A model generated the notes under the pieces. That model worked only from the letters and a program-made list of their open reading frames with translations, was not told the origin of the DNA and ran no database searches. The position numbers and the translations under genes were made by a program. Source: DATEVL01 sp035471625 (GTDB lineage Bacteria; Chloroflexota; Anaerolineae; Anaerolineales; E44-bin32). From it: a DNA stretch of 39,060 bases. Shown piece by piece: positions 1 to 8,122 of this stretch. The stretch covers positions 1 through 39,060 of the forward strand of contig DATIPT010000020.1 of NCBI GenBank assembly GCA_035471625.1. Reading direction: 5' to 3'. Every line of letters starts with the position of its first letter. Position 1 is the first letter of the stretch.

Positions 1-795
1 CGCGGCGTCGGCACCGGCGAGGATCACTCGGAGGCCGCGCCCGGCAAGGCCGCCGACCGCTTCCGGAGAGAGGCCGCGGTCGGAGATCAGCGCCTGCACC
101 TGCTCGATCGGCGCGATTTCGTAGTTCGAGACCACGCCCCACTTCGAGGAGTCGGCAACGACGGCGGCGGTCCCGCGCGTCCGCTCCAACATCAGGCGGG
201 CGATCTCGGCCTCGGCCGATACCGGCGTGGTCAGGCCGCCCCGCAGACTGAAACCGTCCACCCCGAGGAAGCACCGATCGGCGTTGACTTGGGTCAGGGC
301 GCGCCGGGCCAGGTCGCCTGAGACCGCGTTTGACTCCGGCCGGAATTGTCCCCCGAGCAGGATCAGTTCGAGGTCGGGGTTTCGCACCTCCAGTGCGCCG
401 CGGACGTTTGTGGTCAGGACGGTGACGCGGTTCAGGTCGCGTCGGGCGTCGAGCTGGCGCAAGACCTCGGTCGTCGTCGTGCCGCTATTGACCAGCAGCG
501 TCTCGCCATCGGCCACCAGGGCGGCAGCCGACCGTCCGATGGCGCGCTTCTCGTCCGGATACTCGTCGGCGCTCAGGGCGTAGATCGGCTCGATTGGAAG
601 CCGGCGAGTGAGGATCGCTCCGCCGTGCGTCCGCTCGAGGGTCCCCTCGGCTTCCAGGGCCTCGAGGTCGCGGCGGACGGTCGCCTCTGAGACTCCCAGC
701 AAGTCGCTGAGTTGGGCGATGCTGGCGACGCGCTGCCGCTCGAGCACGGCCCGAATCTGGTCATGGCGCTGGGCGGGGATCAGGGACTTAGCCAC
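1..795 (-). CDS. DeoR-family transcriptional regulator (C-terminus cut by window edge)
   Basis: Reading leftward from a GTG at 795 gives 265 open codons to the window edge. The N-terminus (about residues 5-55) is a DeoR-type winged helix, with the signature SEATVRRDLEALEAEGTLER followed by THGGA. The rest matches the DeoR sugar-phosphate sensor domain: an NSGTTT phosphate-binding loop, then LLGGQFRPESNAVSGD, and ADSSKWG near the C-terminus. DeoR proteins are usually 250-260 residues, so only a few residues or the stop are missing. No in-frame ATG lies between 795 and the upstream stop, so GTG is the only reasonable start. These repressors typically respond to a phosphorylated sugar. The target is probably off the left edge or the divergent gene at 904. 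Confidence 0.9.
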   Translation of the reverse strand, partial: MAKSLIPAQRHDQIRAVLERQRVASIAQLSDLLGVSEATVRRDLEALEAEGTLERTHGGAILTRRLPIEPIYALSADEYPDEKRAIGRSAAALVADGETLLVNSGTTTTEVLRQLDARRDLNRVTVLTTNVRGALEVRNPDLELILLGGQFRPESNAVSGDLARRALTQVNADRCFLGVDGFSLRGGLTTPVSAEAEIARLMLERTRGTAAVVADSSKWGVVSNYEIAPIEQVQALISDRGLSPEAVGGLAGRGLRVILAGADAA

Positions 796-821
796 GAGAA
801 GGCCTAGGAGTGATTTCGACC

Positions 822-850
822 ATTATGAAAGATTCCGAAGGGTTTTGCAA
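822..850 (-). promoter_or_regulatory. Sigma70-type promoter for the DeoR gene
   Basis: On the minus strand, TTGCAA (845-850) and CATAAT (822-827) are separated by exactly 17 bp, 27 bp ahead of the GTG at 795. The -35 hexamer is a perfect palindrome and is shared with the divergent promoter. Confidence 0.65.
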
Positions 851-873
851 GATCCTGGCGCCTGATGTAGAAT
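845..873 (+). promoter_or_regulatory. Sigma70-type promoter for the NTase/CBS operon
   Basis: On the plus strand, TTGCAA (845-850) and TAGAAT (868-873) are separated by exactly 17 bp and lie 30 bp before the ATG at 904. The -35 box is the same palindrome used in the opposite direction, so polymerase at one promoter should exclude the other. Confidence 0.65.
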
Positions 874-903
874 ACTGGAGCGTTCCCGGGAGACCATGGG
901 CGT

Positions 904-1695
904 ATGGCGAACAAGCCGATAGGGATGGGCCCACAGGACGCCGCCGAGCGTCAGCGGTTCGAGGACGAGGTCCGGCGGATCCTGGACGCGGCCGCGCAGG
1001 CCGACGTCGTCCTGCGTCTGCTGGGGTCGCTCGCTTTTCAGGTCCACTGCCCGCGATTCGGCGGCCTACAGGCCAAGATGGGCCGGGCCTACACCGATAT
1101 CGACTTCGCCAGCTACTCCAAGCAATCGAAGCCGGTCCGCGAGCTCCTCGAGCAGTTGGGCTATCAAGAGAACCGCGAGATCTACGTCGTGACCGAGGGC
1201 ACCCGGGCGATCTTCGAAAACCCCTCCAGCAAGATGCACGTCGACGTTTTCTATGAGAAGCTCGATTTCTGCCACGTGATCCCCTGGAATGGGCGGCTCG
1301 AAGCGGATTCGCCGACCATCCCGCTGGCCGAACTTCTCCTCGAGAAGATGCAAATCGTGCAGATCAACGAGAAGGATGTGATCGACACGATCATGCTCCT
1401 GCTCGAACATCCCGTTGGTGCGAGCGATGACGAGACCATCAACCTGGACCGGGTCTCGGCGCTGTGCGCCGGCGATTGGGGCCTGTGGCGCACGGTGACG
1501 ATGAACCTCGACAAGGTCCGGCAGCTGGCGCCAAAGTACGACCAGCTCGAGGCGGCGCAGAAAGCGCGGGTGACGGAGCAAGTCGAGGCGGCGCTGGCCC
1601 GGATCGATGCGGAGCCGAAATCGATGGCCTGGCGCCTGCGCTCCCGGGTCGGCGATCGAGTGAAGTGGTACAAGGATGTCGACGAGGTCCACTGA
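904..1695 (+). CDS. Nucleotidyltransferase-fold protein
   Basis: 263 residues. After an N-terminal helix it has LLGSLAFQVHCP, then YTDIDFAS, and MHVDVFYEKL further on. A GS motif followed by DxD and a later acidic beta-strand is the pattern of the MNT/Pol-beta nucleotidyltransferase fold. The stretch around LLLEKMQIVQINEKDVID resembles the helix after the active site in AbiEii-like and DUF1814-like proteins. The substrate cannot be told from the sequence. A GGGAG about 11 nt before the ATG is a passable ribosome-binding site. The CBS protein follows after 21 nt, so the two are probably cotranscribed. No antitoxin-like partner is adjacent, so a toxin role is not supported. Confidence 0.7.
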   Translation: MANKPIGMGPQDAAERQRFEDEVRRILDAAAQADVVLRLLGSLAFQVHCPRFGGLQAKMGRAYTDIDFASYSKQSKPVRELLEQLGYQENREIYVVTEGTRAIFENPSSKMHVDVFYEKLDFCHVIPWNGRLEADSPTIPLAELLLEKMQIVQINEKDVIDTIMLLLEHPVGASDDETINLDRVSALCAGDWGLWRTVTMNLDKVRQLAPKYDQLEAAQKARVTEQVEAALARIDAEPKSMAWRLRSRVGDRVKWYKDVDEVH

Positions 1696-1716
1696 GGCCA
1701 CATCGGAGGGCGGAGG

Positions 1717-2526
1717 ATGAACACGCTCGTGCGCGACCGGATGGGCCGTGGGTTGATCACCTGCGCCATGGGGGCCTCCCTGGGCGACGTCGCCGCGCTG
1801 CTGACCGAGAATCGGGTACACGCCGTCGTCGTCGTCGACGGCGCCGGCAAGGCCGTCGGCCTGCTTTCGGATTTCGACCTGCTGGCCGGGGAATGGCTTT
1901 CGGCCGATCCCGAAAGTCTGGCGGCGATGCGCAAGATGACCGCCGGCGAATTGATGTCGTCGCCGCTCAACACAATCGACTCCGGGGAACCGATCGCCGC
2001 CGCCGCGGCTCACATGCGGCGCCTGGGTGTCCACCGCCTGGTCGTGACCGAGGCCGGGGAGCCGGCCGGCGTGATCTCGATGTCGGATCTGGTGGCGCAC
2101 CTGGCGGCGCAGGAGCCGGTCGGGCGGGCGACCGTGGGCGACGTCATGTCGCACGTCATGCTGGTCTGCCGTCCGGAGACTCCGGCGCTGGATCTGGCGC
2201 GCGGGCTGACCGACTCGCGGTTCCGATCCGTCCTGGTGCTCGACGACGATGGACGCTTGCTCGGGCTGATCAGCGGCTGGGACCTGTTGGCCTGCGTCGA
2301 CGGCGACCTCTGCGCCGGCAAGACCGCTGTCGATCTGATGCACCCGGTGTTCAAGATCCGACGCCAGGCCTCGCTCCATGAAGCGGCCAGCGAAATGGTG
2401 AAACACCATCGCCATCGCCTGGTGGTGGTCGACTCAGAGGATGAGCAGGTGCCCCCGGTCGGGGTGATTTCGAGTATCGATATCGTCAACGAGATGGCTC
2501 GCCCCGGCTCCGTCTGGCGCTCCTGA
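1717..2526 (+). CDS. Four-CBS-domain protein
   Basis: 269 residues consisting almost entirely of four CBS repeats, at about 5-55, 75-127, 138-190 and 205-262. Each has the typical pattern of a V-x-D-x-M-type start and a GVIS-type turn before a D-(L/I)-(L/V) helix: GLLSDFDLL, GVISMSDLV, GLISGWDLL and GVISSIDIV. Paired CBS domains (Bateman modules) bind adenine nucleotides and act as energy sensors. No catalytic or transport domain is attached, so this one would act on a partner in trans. GGAGG lies just before the ATG. The preceding nucleotidyltransferase-fold gene is the obvious candidate partner, but that is inference. Confidence 0.9.
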   Translation: MNTLVRDRMGRGLITCAMGASLGDVAALLTENRVHAVVVVDGAGKAVGLLSDFDLLAGEWLSADPESLAAMRKMTAGELMSSPLNTIDSGEPIAAAAAHMRRLGVHRLVVTEAGEPAGVISMSDLVAHLAAQEPVGRATVGDVMSHVMLVCRPETPALDLARGLTDSRFRSVLVLDDDGRLLGLISGWDLLACVDGDLCAGKTAVDLMHPVFKIRRQASLHEAASEMVKHHRHRLVVVDSEDEQVPPVGVISSIDIVNEMARPGSVWRS

Positions 2527-2587
2527 AGAAGGTCGCGCCGCCGAACGACCCGGGATGGGCCCTTCCATGCGTCGCGCAAATGCCATC

Positions 2588-2660
2588 GGCGCGCTCCGGC
2601 GAGGACCTCCGCCGAAAGGCGCCGTGAGCTTGGAGAAGCCGCAGGGGCCTGCGAGCCAAG
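2588..2660 (+). other. Two nested hairpins in the leader of the flavoprotein gene
   Basis: The 178-nt gap 2527-2704 holds two adjacent nested hairpins. The first pairs 2588-2592 with 2619-2623 and 2597-2601 with 2610-2614. The second pairs 2629-2633 with 2656-2660 and encloses a GC-rich arm pair at 2640-2645 and 2648-2653. There is no T tract, so a simple intrinsic terminator is not evident. The ribosome-binding site GAGGAG (about 2693-2698) lies beyond both. The region may be a structured leader or the end of the CBS transcript. Confidence 0.4.
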
Positions 2661-2704
2661 GATAGGGGATCCTGGCCGCAGCCCGTGGCTCGAGGAGACA
2701 AACC

Positions 2705-5140
2705 ATGCCGTCTGAGTTCCCCACCCAGGCCCGGGTCGTCATCATCGGCGGCGGCGTCGGCGGCTGCAGCATCGCCTATCACCTGACCAAGATGGGCTGG
2801 ACCGACGTCGTCGTGCTCGAGCGCGGCGAGCTCACCTGCGGCTCGACCTGGCACTCGGCCGGGTTGGTCGGACAGCTGCGCTCGGACTTCAACCTGACGC
2901 GCATGATGAAGTACAGCACCGACCTGTATCGCAGCCTGAAGGACGAGACCGGTATCGACACCGGGTGGCGCGAAGTCGGCGGCCTGCGACTGGCCTCGTC
3001 GCCCGAACGGATGGAGGAGCTCAAGCGCCAGGTCGGATTCGCCCGCTCGTTCGGGATGCCGCTCGAGCTCATCAGCACCGAACAGGCCCACAAGATGTGG
3101 CCGCTGATGAATCCGGAGGGCGTCCTGGGTGCGGTCTACACGCCGACCGACGGCAGCATCGATCCGACCGGGCTGACCAACGCCCTGGCGGCCGGGGCCA
3201 AGAGCCGCGGGGCGCGCATTTTCGAAGAGACGACCGTCACCGGGATCGGCTTGAAGAAGGGCAGTGTCGAGAAGGTCGTCACCGATCGCGGGACGATCCA
3301 GACTGAGATCGTCGTCAACGCCACCGGCCAGTGGGGCAACGAGATCGCCCGGATGGTCGGGATCACCCTGCCGATCATCCCGTTCGCCCACCTGTACCTG
3401 ATCACCAAGCCGATCGAGGGGCTCGACCACGACGTGCCGACCATGCGCGACCCGGACCACCTGGTGTACTGGCGCGAGGAAGTCGGCGGGTTGATCACCG
3501 GCGGCTATGAGCGCAATCCGGCGCCTTTCGGCCTCAATGGGATCCCGGACGACTTCAAGTACAAGCTGTTGCCGCCGGATTGGGAACGGTTCACCCCCCT
3601 GATGGAGAACTCGATCCACCGCGTTCCGGCGGTCGAGAAAGCCGAGATCGTCCAGCTGCTCAATGGACCGGAAGGCTTCACCCCGGACGGCGAATTCCTG
3701 CTTGGCCCGACCGACGTCCGCGGTTTCTGGGTGGCGGCGGCCTTCTGCGCCCACGGCCTGGCGGGGGCCGGCGGGCTGGGCAAGGCGATGGCCGAGTGGA
3801 TCATCGAAGGGACGCCCGAGTGGAACTGTTGGCGCCTGGATGTGCGCCGCTTCGGCCCGCACTACGTCTCCCAGTCATTCACCCTGAACCGAACGATCGA
3901 GAGCAACTCGCGCTACTACGACATCCACCTTCCCGGCGAGGAGCGCCAGACCGAGCGTGGCTTCCGCCTCAGCCCGGCCTACACCCGCGAGCATGAGCTG
4001 GGCGCCGTCTTCGGCGAGAAGTTCGGCTGGGAGCGCCCGAACTGGTACGCGCCGCACGAGGCCAAGGCCGATCACGCCTACCGGCCGCGCGGCTGGGCCG
4101 GGATCCATTGGTCGCCGGCGATCGGCTACGAGCACCTGCAGACCCGCGCCGCCGCCGGACTGTTCGATGAATCCTCATTCAGCAAGATCGAGGTCCGCGG
4201 GCCCGGAGCGGCGAACTTCCTCCAATACATGTGCGCCAACGACGTCGACCGCCCGGTGGGAGACGTCGTCTACACCTCGATGCTCAACGAGCGGGGCGGG
4301 ATCGAGTGCGATTTCACCGTCACCCGCCTGGCGGACGATCGGTTCCTGATCATCACCGGCACCGCCTTCGGTGTCCACGATCTGAACTGGATCCGGGTCC
4401 ACGCTCCGGATGACGGCTCGGTAGCCGTCGACGATGTCACCGGTAGCCGGATGTGCCTTGGATTGTGGGGCCCGAACGCCCGGACGATCGTGGAGAGCGT
4501 GACCCGCGACGACGTCTCGAATGCCGGTTTCCCGTACATGACCGCCCGGCGCATCACCGTGGGGAACGTCCCGACGCTGGCGATGCGCGTGACCTACGTC
4601 GGCGAGCTCGGCTGGGAGTTCTACTGCGGGATGGAGTACGGCCAGGCGTTGTGGGACTCGCTGTGGGAGGCCGGCCAGCCGCACGGGCTGGTGCCGGCCG
4701 GCTACAAGGCGATCGACACGCTGCGCCTCGAGAAGGGCTACCGCTACTGGAGCGCCGACATCTCGCCGGATTACACGCCGTACGAGACCGGTATGGGGTA
4801 TTTTGTGAAGCTCGAGAAGGGCGACTTCCGCGGCAAGAAGGCGCTTGAGAAGCAGAAGAAGGAAGGCATACGGCGCAGGCTGTGCTGCTTCAGCCTGGAC
4901 GATCACACCGCCACCGGCCTGGGCAATGAACCGATCTTCTATGACGGCAAGGTCGTAGGGTGGATCACCTCCGGCGGCTACGGCTACTCGGTGAGGAAGA
5001 GCATCGCCTACGGCTACCTGCCGCTTGAGCTGGCCAAGCCGGGGACGAGGTTGAAGACGGAGCTGTTCGGCGAGTCGCTGGGATTGACGGTCGAAAGGGA
5101 GCCCCTCTTCGATCCCAAGGGGGAGCGGATCAAGGCCTGA
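2705..5140 (+). CDS. FAD-dependent dimethylglycine/sarcosine dehydrogenase-like protein with GcvT domain
   Basis: 811 residues in two halves. Residues 9-370 are a DAO-type FAD oxidoreductase: the dinucleotide-binding loop IIGGGVGGCSIAYHL (13-27), an acidic end of beta-2 at VVVLERG, and GSTWHSAGL (46-54). In dimethylglycine and sarcosine dehydrogenases the corresponding histidine (here His50) carries FAD covalently. Residues from about 440 are a tetrahydrofolate-binding aminomethyltransferase (GcvT) domain with its C-terminal barrel, including ARTIVESV, VGELGWEFY and AIDTLRLEKGYRYW. The family demethylates N-methylated glycines or related amines and passes the one-carbon unit to folate. Length (usually 800-870) and both domains look complete. 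The substrate is unknown. A GAGGAG box sits 6 nt before the ATG. Confidence 0.88.
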   Translation: MPSEFPTQARVVIIGGGVGGCSIAYHLTKMGWTDVVVLERGELTCGSTWHSAGLVGQLRSDFNLTRMMKYSTDLYRSLKDETGIDTGWREVGGLRLASSPERMEELKRQVGFARSFGMPLELISTEQAHKMWPLMNPEGVLGAVYTPTDGSIDPTGLTNALAAGAKSRGARIFEETTVTGIGLKKGSVEKVVTDRGTIQTEIVVNATGQWGNEIARMVGITLPIIPFAHLYLITKPIEGLDHDVPTMRDPDHLVYWREEVGGLITGGYERNPAPFGLNGIPDDFKYKLLPPDWERFTPLMENSIHRVPAVEKAEIVQLLNGPEGFTPDGEFLLGPTDVRGFWVAAAFCAHGLAGAGGLGKAMAEWIIEGTPEWNCWRLDVRRFGPHYVSQSFTLNRTIESNSRYYDIHLPGEERQTERGFRLSPAYTREHELGAVFGEKFGWERPNWYAPHEAKADHAYRPRGWAGIHWSPAIGYEHLQTRAAAGLFDESSFSKIEVRGPGAANFLQYMCANDVDRPVGDVVYTSMLNERGGIECDFTVTRLADDRFLIITGTAFGVHDLNWIRVHAPDDGSVAVDDVTGSRMCLGLWGPNARTIVESVTRDDVSNAGFPYMTARRITVGNVPTLAMRVTYVGELGWEFYCGMEYGQALWDSLWEAGQPHGLVPAGYKAIDTLRLEKGYRYWSADISPDYTPYETGMGYFVKLEKGDFRGKKALEKQKKEGIRRRLCCFSLDDHTATGLGNEPIFYDGKVVGWITSGGYGYSVRKSIAYGYLPLELAKPGTRLKTELFGESLGLTVEREPLFDPKGERIKA

Positions 5141-5163
5141 ATCTCGCTACCTCTACAGCTACA

Positions 5164-5309
5164 GCCCTGCCGGGGACTTGAAGCCAGGCCCGGCTCTCCC
5201 AGTGTCGTTGGGCGACGGGCGTGCGCTCGACTTCCGTTCAAGTCGGCCAGCCGTCCGTCGCCCGATGTACCCTGGTGAGCCAGGCCTGGACCGAAGTCCC
5301 CGGCAGGGC
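5164..5309. repeat. 146-nt nested inverted repeat between convergent genes
   Basis: Terminal arms GCCCTGCCGGGGACTT (5164-5179) and their exact reverse complement (5294-5309) enclose four further collinear paired segments: 5184-5190 with 5283-5289, 5192-5196 with 5277-5281, 5210-5221 with 5252-5263 (one G-T pair), and 5228-5233 with 5240-5245, leaving a six-base loop. In all, 46 base pairs lie in a single long hairpin that nearly fills the gap between the flavoprotein and phosphatase stop codons. There is no T tract and no ORF. No clear target duplication is visible beyond a shared CA on both sides. Confidence 0.8.
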
Positions 5310-5326
5310 CATGAGTCCGTCGACTC

Positions 5327-6088
5327 TCACCCTTCGAAGGCCTTCACCACATCGGCGACGTGCACGACCCCGTCGCGCACGACTTGCGCCGGACCCTTCT
5401 TGAGGGCGGCCGCCTCGCCGCCCGGATCGCCCAGGGTCGAAACGATGATCTCGGCTTGGGAAAGGTCTTCCTTCTCCGTATAGACATTCGTCGTCGCCAG
5501 GACCTTCATCCCGGCGGCCTTGGCCGCCAGGACGCCGTTGCGCGAGTCTTCGACGACGAAGGCTTCCTCGGGGCGCAGGCCGCTCTTCTCCAGCCCCAGG
5601 TTGTAGATGTCGGGCGCCGGTTTCTTCTTCTCGACGACGTCGCCGGCCAGGACGAACTCGAACGGGATATCCTTCAGCATCCCGCGGGCGATCGCCTGAG
5701 CGGCCTTTTCGTTCGAGGTGGTGCACACGCCGAGGCGCAACCCGGCGGCGACGGCCTCCTGCATGAAGCGGCGGATCCCGGGGCGGAGCGGCAGGCGGCC
5801 GCTCTCGATCATCTCGATGAACATCGCCGTCTTGCGCTTGTGCATGCGGGCGATCAGTTCGTCGACATCGCCCTCGACCGGCTTGCCGAAGCCCTTGGTC
5901 TGATAGTAGTGCTTCATCCGCTCCTTGCCGCCGGCGACCTGGAGCAGCTCGTGATACTCCTCGACGCTCCACTCGAAGTCGTAGCCGAGCTCCTTGAAGG
6001 TCTCGTTGAAGGAGACGCGGTGGCCGTCGCGCTCGGTGTCGATGATCACTCCGTCTTGGTCGAAGAAGATCGCCTGGATCTTCGGCAT
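5327..6088 (-). CDS. cbbY: HAD-IA phosphatase of the CbbY type
   Basis: 253 residues. The HAD motif I is FFDQDGVIIDTE (nucleophile Asp10, acid/base Asp12), motif II lies in VCTTSNEK, the motif III lysine in VVEKKKPAPDIYN, and motif IV in VVEDSRNGV. The cap region includes TERDGHRVSFNETF, GGKERMKHYY and LPLRPGIRRF, strikingly like plant and algal CBBY proteins, which dephosphorylate xylulose-1,5-bisphosphate, an inhibitor of Rubisco. No Rubisco gene is in the window, so the substrate may be another sugar bisphosphate made by the co-encoded aldolase. It is the last gene of the minus-strand operon, 13 nt after the aminotransferase stop. Confidence 0.85.
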   Translation of the reverse strand: MPKIQAIFFDQDGVIIDTERDGHRVSFNETFKELGYDFEWSVEEYHELLQVAGGKERMKHYYQTKGFGKPVEGDVDELIARMHKRKTAMFIEMIESGRLPLRPGIRRFMQEAVAAGLRLGVCTTSNEKAAQAIARGMLKDIPFEFVLAGDVVEKKKPAPDIYNLGLEKSGLRPEEAFVVEDSRNGVLAAKAAGMKVLATTNVYTEKEDLSQAEIIVSTLGDPGGEAAALKKGPAQVVRDGVVHVADVVKAFEG

Positions 6089-6101
6089 GGGGTCCTCCGT
6101 C

Positions 6102-7202
6102 CTAGCTCTGGTAGAAATCGCGAATCGCCTCGATCGCCAGGCGGTTCTCTTCTTCAGATCCGATCGTGATGCGGAACCATCCGTCGCTACCGTACATATC
6201 CGACTGGCCGCGGAAGATCAAACCGCGCTGGAGGGCGAAATCAACCATGTCTTTGCCCTTCTTGCCGGTGGCTTTGCCGTCGAACAGGATGTAGTTGCCG
6301 TAGGAGTGGAAGATCGTCAGGCCGGGGATCTCGCTCAGGGATTCCTCGATGAACATGACCTCGCGGTTGTTGAAGTCGGCGCGTGCCTTCAGGCCGTCGG
6401 TGTCCTCGAGCGCCGCCAAGCCGGCCCACATGGCGATCGTCCCCAGGTTCCACGGGATCAGCATGGCCGCAATCGAAGCCACGACTTCCGGGTCGGCCAA
6501 CAGGTAGCCGAAGCGCAGCCCGGCCAGGCCGTAGGCTTTCGAGAGGGTGCGGGTGATGATGACGTTCTTGTACTTCTTCGTCAGCGCCACCTGCGAACGT
6601 TCCAATCCGGCGAATTCGACGTAGGCCTCGTCGACGACGAACGGTACGCCGGTCTCGGCGATCTGGACGAACCCTTCTGGCTCCATGAAGTTGCCGGTCG
6701 GGTTGTTCGGGTTGGCGACGACGATGACCTTGGTCTTGGGCGTGATGGCGGCGAGAATCGCCTCCGGGTCGTACACGAGCTGGTCCTTCTCGTAGCGCAT
6801 CGGGACGGAGACGAGCTTGCCCCCGACGGCGGCGCAGCGCAGCTTGTAGATTCCGAAGCACGGGGTGTGCTGGATGACCTCTTCGCCCGGAGCCACCAGG
6901 CTGCGCCAGATCATGTCGTAGATCTCGCTCGACCCGTTGCCGAGCATGACGTTCTCGGGTCCGGCCAGGCCGTTGATCTCGGCGATCTTGCCCCGCACGA
7001 CCAGACCCTGGTCGGGGTAGCGGTGGGCCATCCGGGCGTATTTCTCAATCGCCTGAACGACTTTCTCCGACGGTGGGTTGGGGTTCTCGTTCGACATCAT
7101 GCGGTGCAGGCTGGGGTCGCGCCAGGCCAGCTCGATGTGCGACGAGATATACATCTTCTGGCCTTTGAGCCACGGGACGTAATACTCTTCCATCGGTTTC
7201 AT
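6102..7202 (-). CDS. PLP-dependent aminotransferase, histidinol-phosphate aminotransferase-like
   Basis: 366 residues of fold-type I, class I/II. Visible motifs are GNGSSEIYDMI (88-98, phosphate-binding turn), ANPNNPTG (163-170, with the Asn that contacts the cofactor), FVVDEAYVEF (Asp191 to the pyridine nitrogen) and TRTLSKAYGLAGLRFGY, whose Lys222 forms the Schiff base and Arg230 is the usual phosphate contact. HisC proteins transaminate phosphorylated alcohol-ketones, but this copy sits in a carbohydrate operon rather than with his genes. Its substrate is more likely a ketose phosphate or related compound made by the aldolase 44 nt upstream. That substrate assignment is inference. Confidence 0.85.
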   Translation of the reverse strand: MKPMEEYYVPWLKGQKMYISSHIELAWRDPSLHRMMSNENPNPPSEKVVQAIEKYARMAHRYPDQGLVVRGKIAEINGLAGPENVMLGNGSSEIYDMIWRSLVAPGEEVIQHTPCFGIYKLRCAAVGGKLVSVPMRYEKDQLVYDPEAILAAITPKTKVIVVANPNNPTGNFMEPEGFVQIAETGVPFVVDEAYVEFAGLERSQVALTKKYKNVIITRTLSKAYGLAGLRFGYLLADPEVVASIAAMLIPWNLGTIAMWAGLAALEDTDGLKARADFNNREVMFIEESLSEIPGLTIFHSYGNYILFDGKATGKKGKDMVDFALQRGLIFRGQSDMYGSDGWFRITIGSEEENRLAIEAIRDFYQS

Positions 7203-7246
7203 GCGTCGTCTCCTGGGTTCGCCTGGGCTTCCGGGAAGGCTGGTCT

Positions 7247-8122
7247 CTACGCCTTGCCCGGGCTCTTGAGCATCTCCATCCAGTGGATCACCGCCTTGCG
7301 GGTGGCATCGCGAGCCGCGGCGTCGATCTTCCCGGGATCGTACTCCTCCCGCTTGGCGTGAATGTAGTCATAGGTCGCGTCGATCAGGGTGTACTTGAGC
7401 TCGGTCGAGACGTTGAATTTCGATCCGCCGACGGCGATCAGCCGCTCGACATACTCCGGCGGAAGCCCGGTCCCGCCGTGGACGACCAGCGGAACTTTCA
7501 CCCCGCTGCCGTTGAGCATCTGGTGGACCTTCTCCAGGCGGTCGAAGTGGACCTTCGGCTCCTTCGTCTTGTAGACGCCATGGGCCGTACCGATCGCCGG
7601 GGCGAACAGGTCGACCCCGGTGCGCTCGACGAACTCGACCGCCTGCTCGGGGTTGGCCAGCTGGGCTTCGTCTTCGGCGACCTTGATCTGGTCCTCGACG
7701 CCGCCGACCGTGCCGAGCTCGCCTTCGACCGAGACGTTGCCGAGGCGGTGACAGTGATCGACGACTTCTTTGGTCTGCCGGATGTTCTCGTCGAAGGATT
7801 GCTTAGAGGCGTCGATCATGATGTTGGTATAGCCGGCGTCGGCGCACGTCTTGCAGTAGGTGACGTCGGTGCAGTGGTCGAGGTGGAGCGCCATCGGGAC
7901 TGGAGCCGACTCGGCCAGGGTGCGGTAGATGGCCACCAGGACCTCCGGCTTGTAGAACTGCGACGGCTTGACCGACGTCTGGATGATGACCGGCGACCGG
8001 GTCTCGACGGCGGCGTCGACGACGGCCTCGAGCTGGACCAGGCTGGTGATGTTGAACGCGCCGACGGCGTACTTGCCCTTGGTGGCTTCGATCAACATCT
8101 CTTTGGCGGTGGCGATGGTCAT
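7247..8122 (-). CDS. Class II (zinc-dependent) ketose-bisphosphate aldolase
   Basis: 291 residues, the usual size for the GatY/KbaY/Fba group. It catalyses reversible aldol cleavage of a ketose bisphosphate to dihydroxyacetone phosphate and an aldehyde. Active-site features are ALHLDHC (78-84; catalytic Asp82, zinc ligand His83), VEGELGTVGG (132-141), IGTAHGVY (zinc ligand His181) and VVHGGTGLP (zinc ligand His215 and phosphate-binding glycines), with FNVSTELK as the second phosphate site. Fructose versus tagatose or another substrate cannot be decided by eye. Its ATG overlaps the stop of the GntR gene by 4 nt (ATGA), implying translational coupling. Confidence 0.9.
   Translation of the reverse strand: MTIATAKEMLIEATKGKYAVGAFNITSLVQLEAVVDAAVETRSPVIIQTSVKPSQFYKPEVLVAIYRTLAESAPVPMALHLDHCTDVTYCKTCADAGYTNIMIDASKQSFDENIRQTKEVVDHCHRLGNVSVEGELGTVGGVEDQIKVAEDEAQLANPEQAVEFVERTGVDLFAPAIGTAHGVYKTKEPKVHFDRLEKVHQMLNGSGVKVPLVVHGGTGLPPEYVERLIAVGGSKFNVSTELKYTLIDATYDYIHAKREEYDPGKIDAAARDATRKAVIHWMEMLKSPGKA

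Noticed and set aside
2588..2623. Glycine riboswitch in the leader of the flavoprotein gene
   Set aside because: The CCGCCGAAAGGCGCC stretch recalls part of the motif, but the other conserved segments of a glycine aptamer are not present by eye.
2486..3862. Long open frame on the minus strand under the flavoprotein gene (and similar long antisense frames under 1066-2415, 8332-9783 and 10163-11698)
   Set aside because: High GC creates long antisense frames. These have Arg/Pro-rich, low-complexity sequence with no domain, and the opposite strand holds a clear conserved gene in each case.
5294..5309. The 5164-5309 repeat as a simple intrinsic terminator
   Set aside because: The stem is far longer than usual for a terminator, it has several internal loops, and no U tract follows on either strand.
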